Shown here: piece by piece, positions 46,980 through 55,913 of the stretch
Layout of the letters: each line of letters opens with the position of its first letter
Numbering within the stretch: position 1 is the first letter of the stretch
NCBI GenBank assembly: GCA_963773635.1
Contig: CAVZBW010000002.1
Coordinates: 620,001 to 684,000 of the forward strand
Reading direction: 5' to 3'
DNA length: 64,000 nt
Origin: CAVZBW01 sp963773635
GTDB taxonomy: Bacteria > Actinomycetota > Acidimicrobiia > Acidimicrobiales > RAAP-2
Translations under genes and position numbers: made by a program
Notes under the pieces: generated by a model
Database searches by the model: none
Seen by the model: the letters and a program-made list of their open reading frames with translations, nothing else
Told to the model about the DNA's origin: nothing

Positions 46980-48305
46980 TCAAGCGTCGCCGGACGGACT
47001 GGTGCTGGAGGCCATCACCCGGAGCATCCCGCCCACTCTGTCCACCTCGTCCAACCGTTCCAGCTCGGCAAGGGTGGCACGCACATCACCCTCCCGAGCC
47101 TCGTGGGTGAGGAACATGAGCCTGGCCTCGTCGCCCAGACCGACCTGCTCCATGGACCGGATCGACACGCCGTGCGCACCAAACACGGCCGCCACCGCCG
47201 CCAGTACGCCGGGGCGGTCGAAGGCCTCGAGGCTGAGGTAATAAGGGCAGCGAAGATCCTCGATCGGCCGGACCGCCACAGGCACGATCCGGGGCGACGG
47301 CGCTGCGGTGCCACGCTGGAGGTTGCGGGCGGCGTCGATCAGGTCGCCCAGGACGGCGCTCGCCGTCGGATCGCCTCCGGCGCCCCGGCCGTAGAGCATC
47401 AGCTCTCCCGACGACTCGCCCTCGACAAACACCGCGTTGAAGGCGTCGCGGACCGACGCCAGCGGGTGAGTCGCCGGGATCATGGCCGGGTGCACCCGGA
47501 CCGAGATTGCGCCGTCGGGCTCGAGCTCGACGACCGCCAGCAGCTTGACGACGTAGCCGAGCTGCCGGGCGGCGTCGATGTCGATCTTGTCGAGGCCGGT
47601 GATGCCCTCCCGGTAGACGTCGTCCATTGCCACGTCCGCACCAAATGCCAGCCCGGCGAGGATGGCCGCCTTGGCCGCCGCATCCTCACCCTCCACGTCG
47701 GCCGTCGGATCACGCTCGGCGAAGCCCAACCGCTGCGCCTCGGCGAGGGCATCCTCATAGCTCGTGGCGTCCTCGACCATGCGGGTCAAGATGAAGTTGG
47801 TCGTCCCGTTGACGATGCCGATGACCCGGACGATCCGCTCGCCGGCCAGGGACTCGCGAAGGAGCCGGATGAGCGGGATCCCGCCGGCCACCGCCGCCTC
47901 GTAGAGCAGGTCGACGCCGTTGGCGCTCGCGATGTCCGCCAGCTCCCCACCGTGCACGGCGAGCAGCGCCTTGTTTGCCGTCACCACGGGTCGCTTGGCT
48001 CGGAGAGCCTGCTCGACCAGGGCCCGGGCGGGAGTCAGGCCGCCGATGACCTCGACGACCACGTCCACGTCGGAACGCCCGACCAGCGAGGAGGCGTCCG
48101 AGGTGATCAGGTCCGGGGCGATGTCGACCGGCCTCGTCTTTTGCGGGTCGGCGACGGCCACCCCGGCCAGCTCCAGCTGCACGCCGGTGCGGTTGGCGAT
48201 CTCCCGACCCCGCCGCAACAACACGTCCACGAGGGCCGCGCCGACGTTTCCACACCCGAGGACCGCCACTCGGACGGGAGCCTGCTCGGACGGCGCGGAT
48301 GTCAC
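46980..48305 (-). CDS. hom: Homoserine dehydrogenase with C-terminal ACT domain
   Basis: The 441-residue protein begins with the NAD-binding VRVAVLGCGNVGAALVDVL, has VVTANKALLAVHG, FEAAVAGGIPLI-type LLYEAAVAGGIPLIRLLRE, INGTTNFILTRM and a C-terminal ACT domain (RPGVLAAVAAVFGAHGVSIR), which usually gives threonine feedback control. It reduces aspartate semialdehyde to homoserine. Confidence 0.96.
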   Translation of the reverse strand: MTSAPSEQAPVRVAVLGCGNVGAALVDVLLRRGREIANRTGVQLELAGVAVADPQKTRPVDIAPDLITSDASSLVGRSDVDVVVEVIGGLTPARALVEQALRAKRPVVTANKALLAVHGGELADIASANGVDLLYEAAVAGGIPLIRLLRESLAGERIVRVIGIVNGTTNFILTRMVEDATSYEDALAEAQRLGFAERDPTADVEGEDAAAKAAILAGLAFGADVAMDDVYREGITGLDKIDIDAARQLGYVVKLLAVVELEPDGAISVRVHPAMIPATHPLASVRDAFNAVFVEGESSGELMLYGRGAGGDPTASAVLGDLIDAARNLQRGTAAPSPRIVPVAVRPIEDLRCPYYLSLEAFDRPGVLAAVAAVFGAHGVSIRSMEQVGLGDEARLMFLTHEAREGDVRATLAELERLDEVDRVGGMLRVMASSTSPSGDA

Positions 48306-48365
48306 GAGACAAAGGTACCGTGCGCTCCGGGGGGCGCTGTGACCGCCACCCTCCGAGAGCGCCGC

Positions 48366-49775
48366 TCAGGCGTCCAGGCGTACCAGGTCGTCCAGGGTCT
48401 CGCCGCGGACCACCACCCGGGCCTCCCCGTGGCGCACGAACACGACGGGCGGCCGCGGCACCTTGTTGTAATTGGACGCCATCGAATAGCCATAGGCACC
48501 GGTGACCGGGGTCGCCAGCACGTCCCCGACGCGCACGTCGGCCGGCAGGCGGCCGTCGGAGACGACGACGTCGCCGGTCTCGCAGTGCTTACCGACGACG
48601 CGAGCGGCCAGCGGGCGCTCCGCCTCGGCCTCTCGGGGCAGGAAGGCCTCGTAGCCGCTGCCGTAGAGGACGGGGCGGGGGTTGTCGCTCATGCCCCCGT
48701 CCACCGCCACGTAGGTACGGATCCCGGGAAGCTCCTTGATGGTCCCGACCGTGTAGAGGGTGATCGCCGCCGACGCGGCGATGGAGCGCCCGGGCTCGGC
48801 GGTGATCCTGACGTCGGGAGGGACCCCGGCCTGGGCGCAGGCCTTGTGCGCGGCGGCCGCCCACTCGGTGAGCGACGGGGCGTGCTCCCCGTTGACATAG
48901 GCCACGCCGAGGCCGCCCCCCACGCACAGCTCGGAGAGACCCATCGGAACGAAGAGCTCCCCGAGGACCTCTGCCGCCCGGGCCAATGAAGAAACTTCGA
49001 AGATCTGGCTGCCGATGTGCGCGTGGAGGCCCACGAGCTCTGCGCCTCGGATCCGGCCGGCCCGCCGCACCGCATCGGCCGCGGCACCCGAGGCGAGCGA
49101 GAACCCGAACTTGGTGTCCTCCTGCCCCGTGCGGACGAACTCGTGGGTGTGGGCCTCGATGCCAGGGGTGACCCGGACGAGCACACGGACCGGTTGACGG
49201 CCACCCGTCGCCGCGGGGTGGGCGGCCAGGATGCGCTCTAGACGATCGAGCTCGTCAAAGGAGTCGACGACGAGTCGCCCGATCCCCACCTCGATGGCGA
49301 GGGTGAGCTCGGCCTCGGACTTGTTGTTCCCGTGGAGAACCAGCCTGTCCGCGGGAACCCCGGCAACCAGGGCGGCGTGGAGCTCACCACCGGTCGAGAC
49401 GTCGAGCCACATGCCCTCCTCGTAGGCCAGCCTCGCCATGGCGAGGCAGAGGAAGGCCTTGGTCGCGTAGGCCACACCGTCGCCCCAGGCCGCCACCGCC
49501 TCCCGGCAGCGCCGGCGCAGGTGCTCCTCGTCGTAGACAAAGAGTGGCGTGCCGTGCTCTTGCGCCAGGGCCAACACATCGACGTCGCCGATCGAGAGCC
49601 GTCCGTCAGAGCCGATCTCGGCCGTGACGGGCAAGAGGTGCCTTTGGAGCGGTCCCGCCGGATCTGGCTCGCCGACCGGGGGATCGGACTCGCGCGCGGA
49701 CTGGCCCGGCAACCCGCTCGGCGGGATTTGGGAGGGTCGGGGTTCGGACGGCATGGATCTCTCGGTGCTGGTCAT
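48366..49775 (-). CDS. lysA: Diaminopimelate decarboxylase
   Basis: The fold-III PLP enzyme shows the lysine motif VAYATKAFLC, HGNNKSEAELTLA, GLHAHIGSQIF, GGGLGVAYV, AEPGRSI, GKHCETGDV and YSMASNYN. It makes lysine from meso-diaminopimelate. An ATG near 49775 is taken as the start (469 residues); others at 49817 and 49754 are possible since the first 50 residues are Pro/Ser-rich and poorly conserved. It heads the lysA-hom-thrC unit. Confidence 0.95.
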   Translation of the reverse strand: MTSTERSMPSEPRPSQIPPSGLPGQSARESDPPVGEPDPAGPLQRHLLPVTAEIGSDGRLSIGDVDVLALAQEHGTPLFVYDEEHLRRRCREAVAAWGDGVAYATKAFLCLAMARLAYEEGMWLDVSTGGELHAALVAGVPADRLVLHGNNKSEAELTLAIEVGIGRLVVDSFDELDRLERILAAHPAATGGRQPVRVLVRVTPGIEAHTHEFVRTGQEDTKFGFSLASGAAADAVRRAGRIRGAELVGLHAHIGSQIFEVSSLARAAEVLGELFVPMGLSELCVGGGLGVAYVNGEHAPSLTEWAAAAHKACAQAGVPPDVRITAEPGRSIAASAAITLYTVGTIKELPGIRTYVAVDGGMSDNPRPVLYGSGYEAFLPREAEAERPLAARVVGKHCETGDVVVSDGRLPADVRVGDVLATPVTGAYGYSMASNYNKVPRPPVVFVRHGEARVVVRGETLDDLVRLDA

Positions 49776-49931
49776 GGGCGAGCGCAGGCCTCCCGGCCCG
49801 GCGAGCCCCAATTCCACTCGATGTGTACTACAAGTTGGAGATCGCCCGGCTCGAACTAGAGTGGCGGGGCTGGCCGGCGACTCCGGATTCAGGCCTTGCC
49901 GGGATCCGACAAAGGGGCGGCACGCCTACCA

Positions 49932-50006
49932 GCCCTCGTAGCTCAGTGGATAGAGCACCGGCCTCCGGAGCCGGGAGCGCAGGTTCGAGTCCTGCCGGGG
50001 GCGCCA
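49932..50006 (+). tRNA. tRNA-Arg(CCG)
   Basis: The cloverleaf is complete: acceptor GCCCTCG pairing with CGGGGGC (one G:U), D-arm GCTC/GAGC, anticodon stem CCGGC/GCCGG with loop CTCCGGA (anticodon CCG, reading CGG), and T-arm GCAGG/CCTGC with TTCGAGT. CCA is encoded at 50004-50006. Its 3' end is duplicated at 51302-51323. Confidence 0.95.
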
Positions 50007-50013
50007 CTGTGAT
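49992..50013 (+). repeat. 22-bp direct repeat, left copy, covering tRNA-Arg 3' end
   Basis: The last 15 bases of tRNA-Arg plus seven downstream bases recur at 51302-51323 with one mismatch. The pair brackets the IS481-family element. Confidence 0.85.
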
Positions 50014-50052
50014 GTCGCGAGACATCGAGGACCTTGATGTCGCGAGACATCG
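50011..50052 (+). repeat. Tandem IS-end motifs
   Basis: A 17-base segment, itself an inverted repeat (GATGTC, four bases, GACATC), occurs at 50011-50027 and 50036-50052. The second copy is the left end of the IS481-family element. The first, with the adjoining 15 bases at 50021-50035, is matched in inverted orientation at 51274-51288, outside the element's right end. Confidence 0.75.
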
Positions 50053-51260
50053 TAGACCGCCATTGAGCCTGGTCAAGCCATGGCTTGGTAGTCCTTGGTC
50101 GGGTCGAGCCGAGGCGGCGAAGCGGTGAGCCGTCAAGGCCCACGATCTCGATGTCGCGGCCGTCGAGGAGCATGGCGACGCGCCAGCCCTTGTAGGCCGC
50201 CCGATGCCGATGTGGTGAAGCCGGCCCTGGTGGCGAAGCGTGACGGCGCCCGTCTTGTCCACCTTGTCCAAGCGGACGCGCCGCTCACCGATGGCCACGA
50301 GCGGCACCTTCGGACGGGCCTTCTCCCGGTCGTCGTACACCTGGGCCGTGTGCGCCGCCGAGGCCCCGATGCGGCCGCTCCTCGTTGTAGTAGACGACGA
50401 AGCGATCCAGCTGCCGCTGGAGCTGTTTCTTCGTCGTGAGCCCCTCCTGGGCGGCCACGAACTTCTTCATGGTCTGGTGGAAGCGCTCGACCTTCCCGCA
50501 GGTCTGGGGGTGGTAGGGCCGCGAGTGCTTGGCCGCGATGCCGAGGGAGAACAGCTCTTGCTCGATGACCCCGGCCAGTCCGTAACGGCGCTGCGCGGTG
50601 AAGACGAGCCCGTTGTCGGTGAGGACGGCGGCCGGATAACCCCAGGTCTCGGCCGCTTTGTGCAGGACCCGGACGACGTCGGGCGCTCTCACCGTCACCA
50701 TGGCCCTCGAGGCCACGCACAGCCTCGAGTGGTCGTCGATGATGTTGAGCACCTCGAAGACCTCGCCATGCTCGAACTCCACATGGGTGATGTCGGCCTG
50801 CCAGCACTCGTTGGGGAGGTCGGCGACGAAACGCTTGTAGCGAGCTCTTCGGTCGTTTGTGGGGCTCGGGAGTGACGAACCCCCGGGCCTTGAGCACCCG
50901 CCAGATCGTCGAGACCGAGGGCACCTGGAGATGCCGCTGACCCAGGTGGAAGTGGATGGTCTCGGCTCCGGCGTCGAGCCCGTCGTCGAGAAGTTCCTTG
51001 CGCAGGGCCACGATCTCGTCCTCGTAGCGATCGGCAATGCGGGTCGGGCACCGCTTGGGCCGCCGGGATCGAGGCTCGAGGCCTGCATCGCCTTCGGTGG
51101 CGGTACGGTGCAGGAACGCGAAGAGCCAACTCGGGCTCACCCCGTGGGCCTTGGCCAGCTCCTTGATGGACCGCCCCGTCCGCAGATGCGTCTCGATCAG
51201 AAACCGGCCCATGTCCATTGAGGACCCCCCCTGGTAGGTGGTCCTCTATGTCTTGACACA
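50038..51260 (-). mobile_element. IS481-family insertion sequence next to tRNA-Arg
   Basis: The element is 1223 bp from TGT at 50038 to ACA at 51260, with imperfect terminal inverted repeats matching at 17 of the outer 24 positions. It holds one transposase gene with several frameshifts. Immediate flanks (CCTTGA left, TGCCCG right) do not form a target duplication. A second pair of inverted end-like motifs lies just outside, suggesting insertion into or beside an older related element. Confidence 0.75.
50073..51218 (-). pseudogene. IS481-family transposase, frameshifted
   Basis: From ATG 51216-51218 the helix-turn-helix domain reads RSIKELAKAHGVSPSWLFAF. A one-base shift near 50842 leads to the DDE core: CWQADITHVEF, AVLTDNGLVFT and GKVERFHQTMKKF hold the three acidic residues. 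Shifts near 50370 and 50200 lead to the C-terminal domain (VRLDKVDKTGAVTLRHQGRL, then MLLDGRDIEIV) and a natural end LDPTKDYQAMA at 50073. At least three shifts make it inactive as read, whether by decay or by sequence error. Confidence 0.85.
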
Positions 51261-51301
51261 TGCCCGAGCGAATAAGGTCCTCGATGTCATGAACTCAGGC
51301 A

Positions 51302-51323
51302 CTGCCGGGGGCGCCAATGTGAT
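51302..51323 (+). repeat. 22-bp direct repeat, right copy of tRNA-Arg 3' end
   Basis: Matches 49992-50013 with a single C to A change. It lies 42 bases beyond the IS481-family element's right end and contains the T-stem and acceptor strand of tRNA-Arg plus TGTGAT. Confidence 0.85.
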
Positions 51324-51349
51324 ACAGATTCGGGGACAGTCGGCAGCGC

Positions 51350-51613
51350 TCAGGCCGCCCCGATAACCGGACCGAACTGGAGCGTGTCCAGCGTCACGCC
51401 GGGCGCCTCTGCACCCTCCGGCGGGGCCACAGCTCTTGCCTGCTCCTCGGTTTCGAACACCTCGATCGACACCCCATGAGTGTCGTCAAGGGCTACGAAA
51501 AATGCGCCCACGAACCCGGGCGCTCCCTTCATCATTGGGATCACCTCTTGCTCGAGACCACGCTTCGCCTCGGCTTGGTCGTGAATGTTGGCGTGGATGA
51601 CGATGGCATGCAT
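51350..51613 (-). CDS. Small ABM-like (dimeric alpha-beta barrel) protein
   Basis: The ATG at 51611-51613, preceded by AGGAGG, gives 87 residues: MHAIVIHANIHDQAEAKRG, then PMMKGAPGFVGAFFVALDD and SIEVFETEEQARAV. Size and pattern fit the antibiotic biosynthesis monooxygenase-like ferredoxin fold, whose members are small oxygenases or stress proteins. The substrate is unknown. A SnoaL-like gene precedes it by 32 bases on the same strand. Confidence 0.65.
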   Translation of the reverse strand: MHAIVIHANIHDQAEAKRGLEQEVIPMMKGAPGFVGAFFVALDDTHGVSIEVFETEEQARAVAPPEGAEAPGVTLDTLQFGPVIGAA

Positions 51614-51645
51614 GACTCGACCTCCTTCTCGTGCAAACGGGCTGT

Positions 51646-52059
51646 CTAGTTGGGCCACGGGTCTTGTAGGACTCCGAGCTGAATGAACAAGCCGAGCTTG
51701 TCGGCTCCGATCCATTCCCTGACGACCTTGTCGTCCTCGAAGTGCATGATGAGAACCACCCATTCCTCGACGGCCCGTCCCGTAGGGGCCCGACCGACGT
51801 ATCCTCCCGTGTCGGTGCCACGGAATGTGGCCCTCAGGACGACCGTGTCGTCGGCCACGATCAGCTCCTCGACGTCCAGGTGGAGATCCGGAAACGCCTC
51901 GTGATAGCGGCGAATCGGCTCGATTCTGGCCGAGGGCCCGTCCCCAAACGTATTTGCGAATTTCTCGCCGTAGAGATCGGCGGCCGCCTCGTAGTTTCGG
52001 CCATTCCAGACCTCGTCGACGAAGCTCCGCACTTGGCTCTCGCGCTCGGCAACTTCCAT
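51646..52059 (-). CDS. SnoaL-like / ester cyclase-type protein
   Basis: From the ATG at 52057-52059 the product is 137 residues with the NTF2-like pattern of SnoaL proteins: VRSFVDEVWNGRNYEAAADL, YHEAFPDLHLDVEELIVADD, VVLRATFRGTDTGGYVG and VEEWVVLIMHFEDDKVVREW. Such proteins act as polyketide cyclases, isomerases or small-molecule binders. It forms a pair with the ABM-like gene. The specific role is unknown. Confidence 0.75.
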   Translation of the reverse strand: MEVAERESQVRSFVDEVWNGRNYEAAADLYGEKFANTFGDGPSARIEPIRRYHEAFPDLHLDVEELIVADDTVVLRATFRGTDTGGYVGRAPTGRAVEEWVVLIMHFEDDKVVREWIGADKLGLFIQLGVLQDPWPN

Positions 52060-52246
52060 CGCCCACCCCCGTCCTCGAGCCGCAAAGATAATCCAGAAGA
52101 CCTCTGCGGAGCATTGGGAAACCTCCCGGGGCCCAACTTGCCGTGAGCTCACCGCCGGGAGACTGCAGGATACGGAGCGGGTTTGCTGCGGCTGTGGACC
52201 GGTGACTCGGCGGTTCCGGTCTACTACGGACGGTAATCGGCCCTGA

Positions 52247-53584
52247 TCAAGCGTCGTCTGGAACCCAGTTCCCGTGGAAACCGAAAGGAACACGCTGGGG
52301 CAAGTGAACGACCGCCTGGGGTTCCCCGGTGAAGTCGGCGGCGTTGAGCACAAGGAGGTCGCTCGTATCAGCGTCGGCGTCGTAGACGAGGGAGAGGATC
52401 CACCCATCGTCCTCGGCGGCATCAGGGCTCGACGGCACGAACACCGCCTCGGAAGCTCCGCCCGCGGACCGGAGAGGCCTCACCTCGCTCGTGCGGCGGT
52501 CCAGGTCGTGCTTCACCAGCGCGCTCTCGCTCTCCAAGAAGGCGCCGGCATAGCCATAGCGGTGCCGGCGACTGACGACCCGCTCGTCGACGCGGGGGAA
52601 CTCCTGGCCGCGGTCGTCGAGACGCTCTTCGACCACTTTGCCCGCCGCCAGATCCACGCTCCAGCGCTCAAGGGTGGGCGGGCCTTCGTCGGGACCGAGA
52701 GGGTGGGTGTCGAACATCCGCGCGTGACGGATCACGTCGAGCACAACGAGGTTGCCTTCGTCGTAGGCGTTCATGGCGTGAAAGACGTAACACGGCTCCA
52801 CGTCGAACCACGAAATGTTCTCCGCCCCTCCGGCGCGCTCGAGCAGCCCGATGCGTGCCCGGTAGTCCGGATCCCACCGGTACGGGAAGCGCGCTCCCGA
52901 CATGGCTGCCTCGACATTGAAGACCACGGGAAGGTCATAGATGACGGCGAATCGCTCCGTGAGCGACATGTCGTGGATGCTCGCGGGGCCTCCCACTTCG
53001 ACGTCGACGACCTTGCGCACCAGGCCACCGGCGTCGACCACCGTGTACTGCACGGTTTCGCCCCATCCCCAGAAGTAGGACACGGCATGGAGCTCGCCGC
53101 TCGCCGGATCGCGCTTGGGGTGGGCCGTGTATCCGCCGGGCAACGTGCCGCCGAAATCAGATGGGCCGACAGTGTCCAGGTCGTAGGTGAGCTCGTAGGG
53201 GCGTGCTCCCGCCTCCACGATGGCAAAGGTCCGTCCTGCGTGCCCGATCACGTTGGTGTTCGAGGCGAAGTCCATGTCCGCATGTACCGGACCCGGGCGC
53301 ACCGGCTCACCCAATGCTCGAGCCACCTCGGCCGAACGTACCCATCGGTTCCGGTACCACTCGGCTCGGCCGTCGCGCAACCGAATTCCGTGCACCATGC
53401 CTTCGCCGGTGAACCAGTGGTATGTCGAAGGCTCCGGTGGGGAGAGTGGATTCGGTCCGTTGCGAAGATAGCGACCACACAGTGCGTCAGGCAGCGACCC
53501 GGTGACCGGCAGCTCACGAACCGTCAGCTCGTCGGCCACAGGCGCATAGTTGTCCATCAGATAGCGATTCTCGGTGGTTGTCAT
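52247..53584 (-). CDS. Carotenoid cleavage oxygenase (RPE65 family)
   Basis: The 445-residue protein shows RYLRNGPNPL, HWFTGEGMVHGIRL and the four iron-binding His residues in YTAHPKRD, SIHDMSLTE, VFHAMNAYD and GFHGNWVPD. These non-haem iron enzymes split carotenoids or stilbenes with oxygen. No carotenoid synthesis gene is in the window, so the substrate is open. Its ATG is at 53582-53584, about 70 bases from the end of the NDH-2-like gene on the same strand. Confidence 0.9.
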   Translation of the reverse strand: MTTTENRYLMDNYAPVADELTVRELPVTGSLPDALCGRYLRNGPNPLSPPEPSTYHWFTGEGMVHGIRLRDGRAEWYRNRWVRSAEVARALGEPVRPGPVHADMDFASNTNVIGHAGRTFAIVEAGARPYELTYDLDTVGPSDFGGTLPGGYTAHPKRDPASGELHAVSYFWGWGETVQYTVVDAGGLVRKVVDVEVGGPASIHDMSLTERFAVIYDLPVVFNVEAAMSGARFPYRWDPDYRARIGLLERAGGAENISWFDVEPCYVFHAMNAYDEGNLVVLDVIRHARMFDTHPLGPDEGPPTLERWSVDLAAGKVVEERLDDRGQEFPRVDERVVSRRHRYGYAGAFLESESALVKHDLDRRTSEVRPLRSAGGASEAVFVPSSPDAAEDDGWILSLVYDADADTSDLLVLNAADFTGEPQAVVHLPQRVPFGFHGNWVPDDA

Positions 53585-53657
53585 CCGCCCCCCTCGTCGC
53601 TCGATCTCGCGCTGCCTATTCCCACGTTGGCAGCTTCGCGCAGGTGATGGGCGGCAG

Positions 53658-54875
53658 TCACCGGGCTACTGGATCCCAGCCGCGCAGGTGCTTGACGGAC
53701 TGGCGGTACTCCCACTCGATGGCGTCTTTGAGGAGGTGAGCGAGCCGCCCGCCGCTGGTGATGCCGGCGACGTCGGCGACCCCGCGGCGGGTCCCAACCG
53801 AGACGACGAACCCCTTGTCGTGGAAGGTGAAGGCCTCCAGCCGTCTGCCCTTCAGCTCCGCCTCCAGGTTGCGAGCCACGGTCTCTCCTTCCTCCAGCGC
53901 CACCTGCGCCAGCGGTGGCAGCACGTGCCCGCTGCGCGGATCGGTCACTGAAGCAAGATCGCCAGCGACGTAGATCTCCGGATGGTCCAGCACACGCAGG
54001 TGCTGGTCGACCTTGACGCGGCCATTGTGGCCAGTAGGCAGCCCCGAATCGGAAACCAGTTGGGGTGCCTTCAACCCACCAGCCCAGACGAACACGCCAC
54101 CCTCCACCAGCTCGCCGTCCTCGAGCCGGAAGCCCTCCTCGGTCGCGGCGGCGATGGTCGCGTCGGTGCGGACCTGGACCCCGAGGTCGGAAAGGAGCTT
54201 GGTGGCCTTGTCGACCAGCTGCGGTGAGGAGCCGGCAAGGATGGTGGGGCCCGCCTCGACCAGCAGCACGGCAGGCCGGTCGGGCGGCAGGCCGTGGCCT
54301 CTGGCCACCTCGGGCAGCATCTCGGCCAGCTCGCCCGCCAGCTCGACTCCGGTGGCGCCGCCGCCGCCGACCACCATCGTCGCGAGCCGGCGCTGCTCCT
54401 CGGGGTCGGTGACGGCCGCGGCGGTCATGAGCGCCTTGTTCGCCGCCGCCCACACCCGCTCGGCGTCGCTGGCCGAGTACAGGGACAGCGCGCGTTGGGC
54501 GAGGCCCGGGATCGCGAAGTCGTTGGGCCTGCTGCCGAGGGCCAGCACCAGCCACGTCCAGCCGATCGGCCCGGCTCCGGTGAGCAACCGCCGGTCCGCC
54601 AGATCGAAACCAGTGATCTCGGTCTCGACGAATCGGACCCGCTTGTCCAGCATGTCCTGGAACGGGATGCGGACCGCGTCGGCGGCGCGGGTGCCGCCGG
54701 CGACCCGGGGCAGCTCGGTGAGCACCTGGTGGTAGTCGTGCCGGTCGACCAGGGTTATCTGCACCTCCGGGTTGTTGCGCAGCTTGCCCGTCAGGCGCAG
54801 GGCGACGTGCAGCCCCGCGTAGCCCGCGCCGGCGACCACGATCTGACCGCTGTTGCCGACGGTGGATACGTTCAT
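53658..54875 (-). CDS. NDH-2-like FAD-dependent NAD(P)H dehydrogenase
   Basis: The ATG at 54873-54875 with GGAGG five bases upstream gives 405 residues. Two dinucleotide-binding motifs are visible (IVVAGAGYAGLHVALRL and MVVGGGGATGVELAGEL), plus YVAGDLASV for FAD contact and a C-terminal region FVVSVGTRRGVADVAG. This is the pyridine nucleotide-disulfide family type II NADH:quinone oxidoreductase pattern. It may feed electrons from NADH to quinone at the membrane; a role with the adjacent carotenoid oxygenase is possible but unproven. Confidence 0.82.
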   Translation of the reverse strand: MNVSTVGNSGQIVVAGAGYAGLHVALRLTGKLRNNPEVQITLVDRHDYHQVLTELPRVAGGTRAADAVRIPFQDMLDKRVRFVETEITGFDLADRRLLTGAGPIGWTWLVLALGSRPNDFAIPGLAQRALSLYSASDAERVWAAANKALMTAAAVTDPEEQRRLATMVVGGGGATGVELAGELAEMLPEVARGHGLPPDRPAVLLVEAGPTILAGSSPQLVDKATKLLSDLGVQVRTDATIAAATEEGFRLEDGELVEGGVFVWAGGLKAPQLVSDSGLPTGHNGRVKVDQHLRVLDHPEIYVAGDLASVTDPRSGHVLPPLAQVALEEGETVARNLEAELKGRRLEAFTFHDKGFVVSVGTRRGVADVAGITSGGRLAHLLKDAIEWEYRQSVKHLRGWDPVAR

Positions 54876-54986
54876 GGCGTCCTCCATGGAAATTGTGCCC
54901 CCTTCCGGCGGTCCCAAACAGCGGCGCCCCGTGGACGCTTGGGTCATATCCTGGTAGCGCCCACAATTCGGATGGAGGGTTGAGGG

Positions 54987-55385
54987 ATGCCAGAGCAGGG
55001 GCCGATCGATCCGAGGGTTGCCGCACTCTGGCGGGAGGCCGCTGCAGGACGGTTGCCTCCCGAGTCCGAAGAGGGTATGGCCACCGACCGAGAACCGCCC
55101 GCTGACCCCGTGGGCACCGCTGACCCGGTCCAGCTGCCTTCGGCAGAATCCATGGCCCAGGCCGTCAAGGATGCCTGGGCACGCTACGAGCGATATCAAG
55201 CGTCACGAACCGGAGACCTTGATCCCTCCACGGCAGTACGTCGTCCAGGACCGGGAAGCCCGGAGTGGTACCAGGCGGAGATGGGGATGAATTGCTATTG
55301 GTGCGGTCATTCCCTGACGGGTTGGCCGCAACCCGTCGTCAGGTGTCCGTACTGCGGCCTCATTCCCACACCCCGTTCTTCCTGA
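54987..55385 (+). CDS. Hypothetical protein with C-terminal zinc ribbon
   Basis: The 132-residue protein has an N-terminal helical segment (IDPRVAALWREAAAGRLPP), a polar middle with an AMAQAVKDAWARYERY-like helix, and a C-terminal CYWCG and CPYCG pair separated by 16 residues, a likely zinc ribbon. ATG at 54987 follows GAGGGTTGAGGG. I do not recognise the family. It diverges from the NDH-2-like gene. Confidence 0.65.
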   Translation: MPEQGPIDPRVAALWREAAAGRLPPESEEGMATDREPPADPVGTADPVQLPSAESMAQAVKDAWARYERYQASRTGDLDPSTAVRRPGPGSPEWYQAEMGMNCYWCGHSLTGWPQPVVRCPYCGLIPTPRSS

Positions 55386-55430
55386 CGGCTCGGGAGTCAC
55401 ACGCTCTCCGGGGCGGCCGCTGCGGCCGAC

Positions 55431-55727
55431 TCAGGCGAAGTGCTTCAGGATCCGGGAGGCGTAGTAGTCCTCCCACGATTCCTTGGGGTCGTCGGCGACG
55501 AAGTCCTTGTCCAGCTGGACCAGGAGGTAGACGAGCTCGCTGCGGACCGGAGCCTTCCCGAGGAGCTCCGGCAGCTCGGAGAGCCTGGTCAGCCAGTCCG
55601 CGTACCACGAGGCCCAGTCGCTGTCGTCGCCGTCGGTGATCCGGTACACCAGGTGATGAGTCTCTGCCGCTTCGTGCAGGAGCGCCGCAATCTTTGTCTG
55701 GTTCGCCGCAGGGGTCTCGTCGCTCAC
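55431..55727 (-). CDS. Conserved-looking hypothetical protein, about 98 residues
   Basis: A GTG at 55725-55727 preceded by GGAGGG gives an acidic helical protein (AALLHEAAETHHLVYRITDG, then WASWYADWL and LVYLLVQLDKDFV, ending WEDYYASRIL). There are no Cys clusters, membrane helices or signal. It resembles small actinobacterial proteins of unknown role. It is convergent with the zinc-ribbon gene and diverges from the SDR gene. Confidence 0.6.
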   Translation of the reverse strand: MSDETPAANQTKIAALLHEAAETHHLVYRITDGDDSDWASWYADWLTRLSELPELLGKAPVRSELVYLLVQLDKDFVADDPKESWEDYYASRILKHFA

Positions 55728-55913
55728 GCCACCCTCCGATCCTCGCAGCCCAACGGTAGCGGATCCCCGGGCGAGACACCCATGGTCGCAGGAGCGCTCG
55801 GCCGGCGGCCCGTGGCGTCGATAGTGTCCCGAGGGAGGCGGCGAGGGCGCTCGCCTCGGCGGGTGGGCAACGGTGCGCTTCCGCACCGAGGTGGTCGACG
55901 AAAGGGAGGCACG

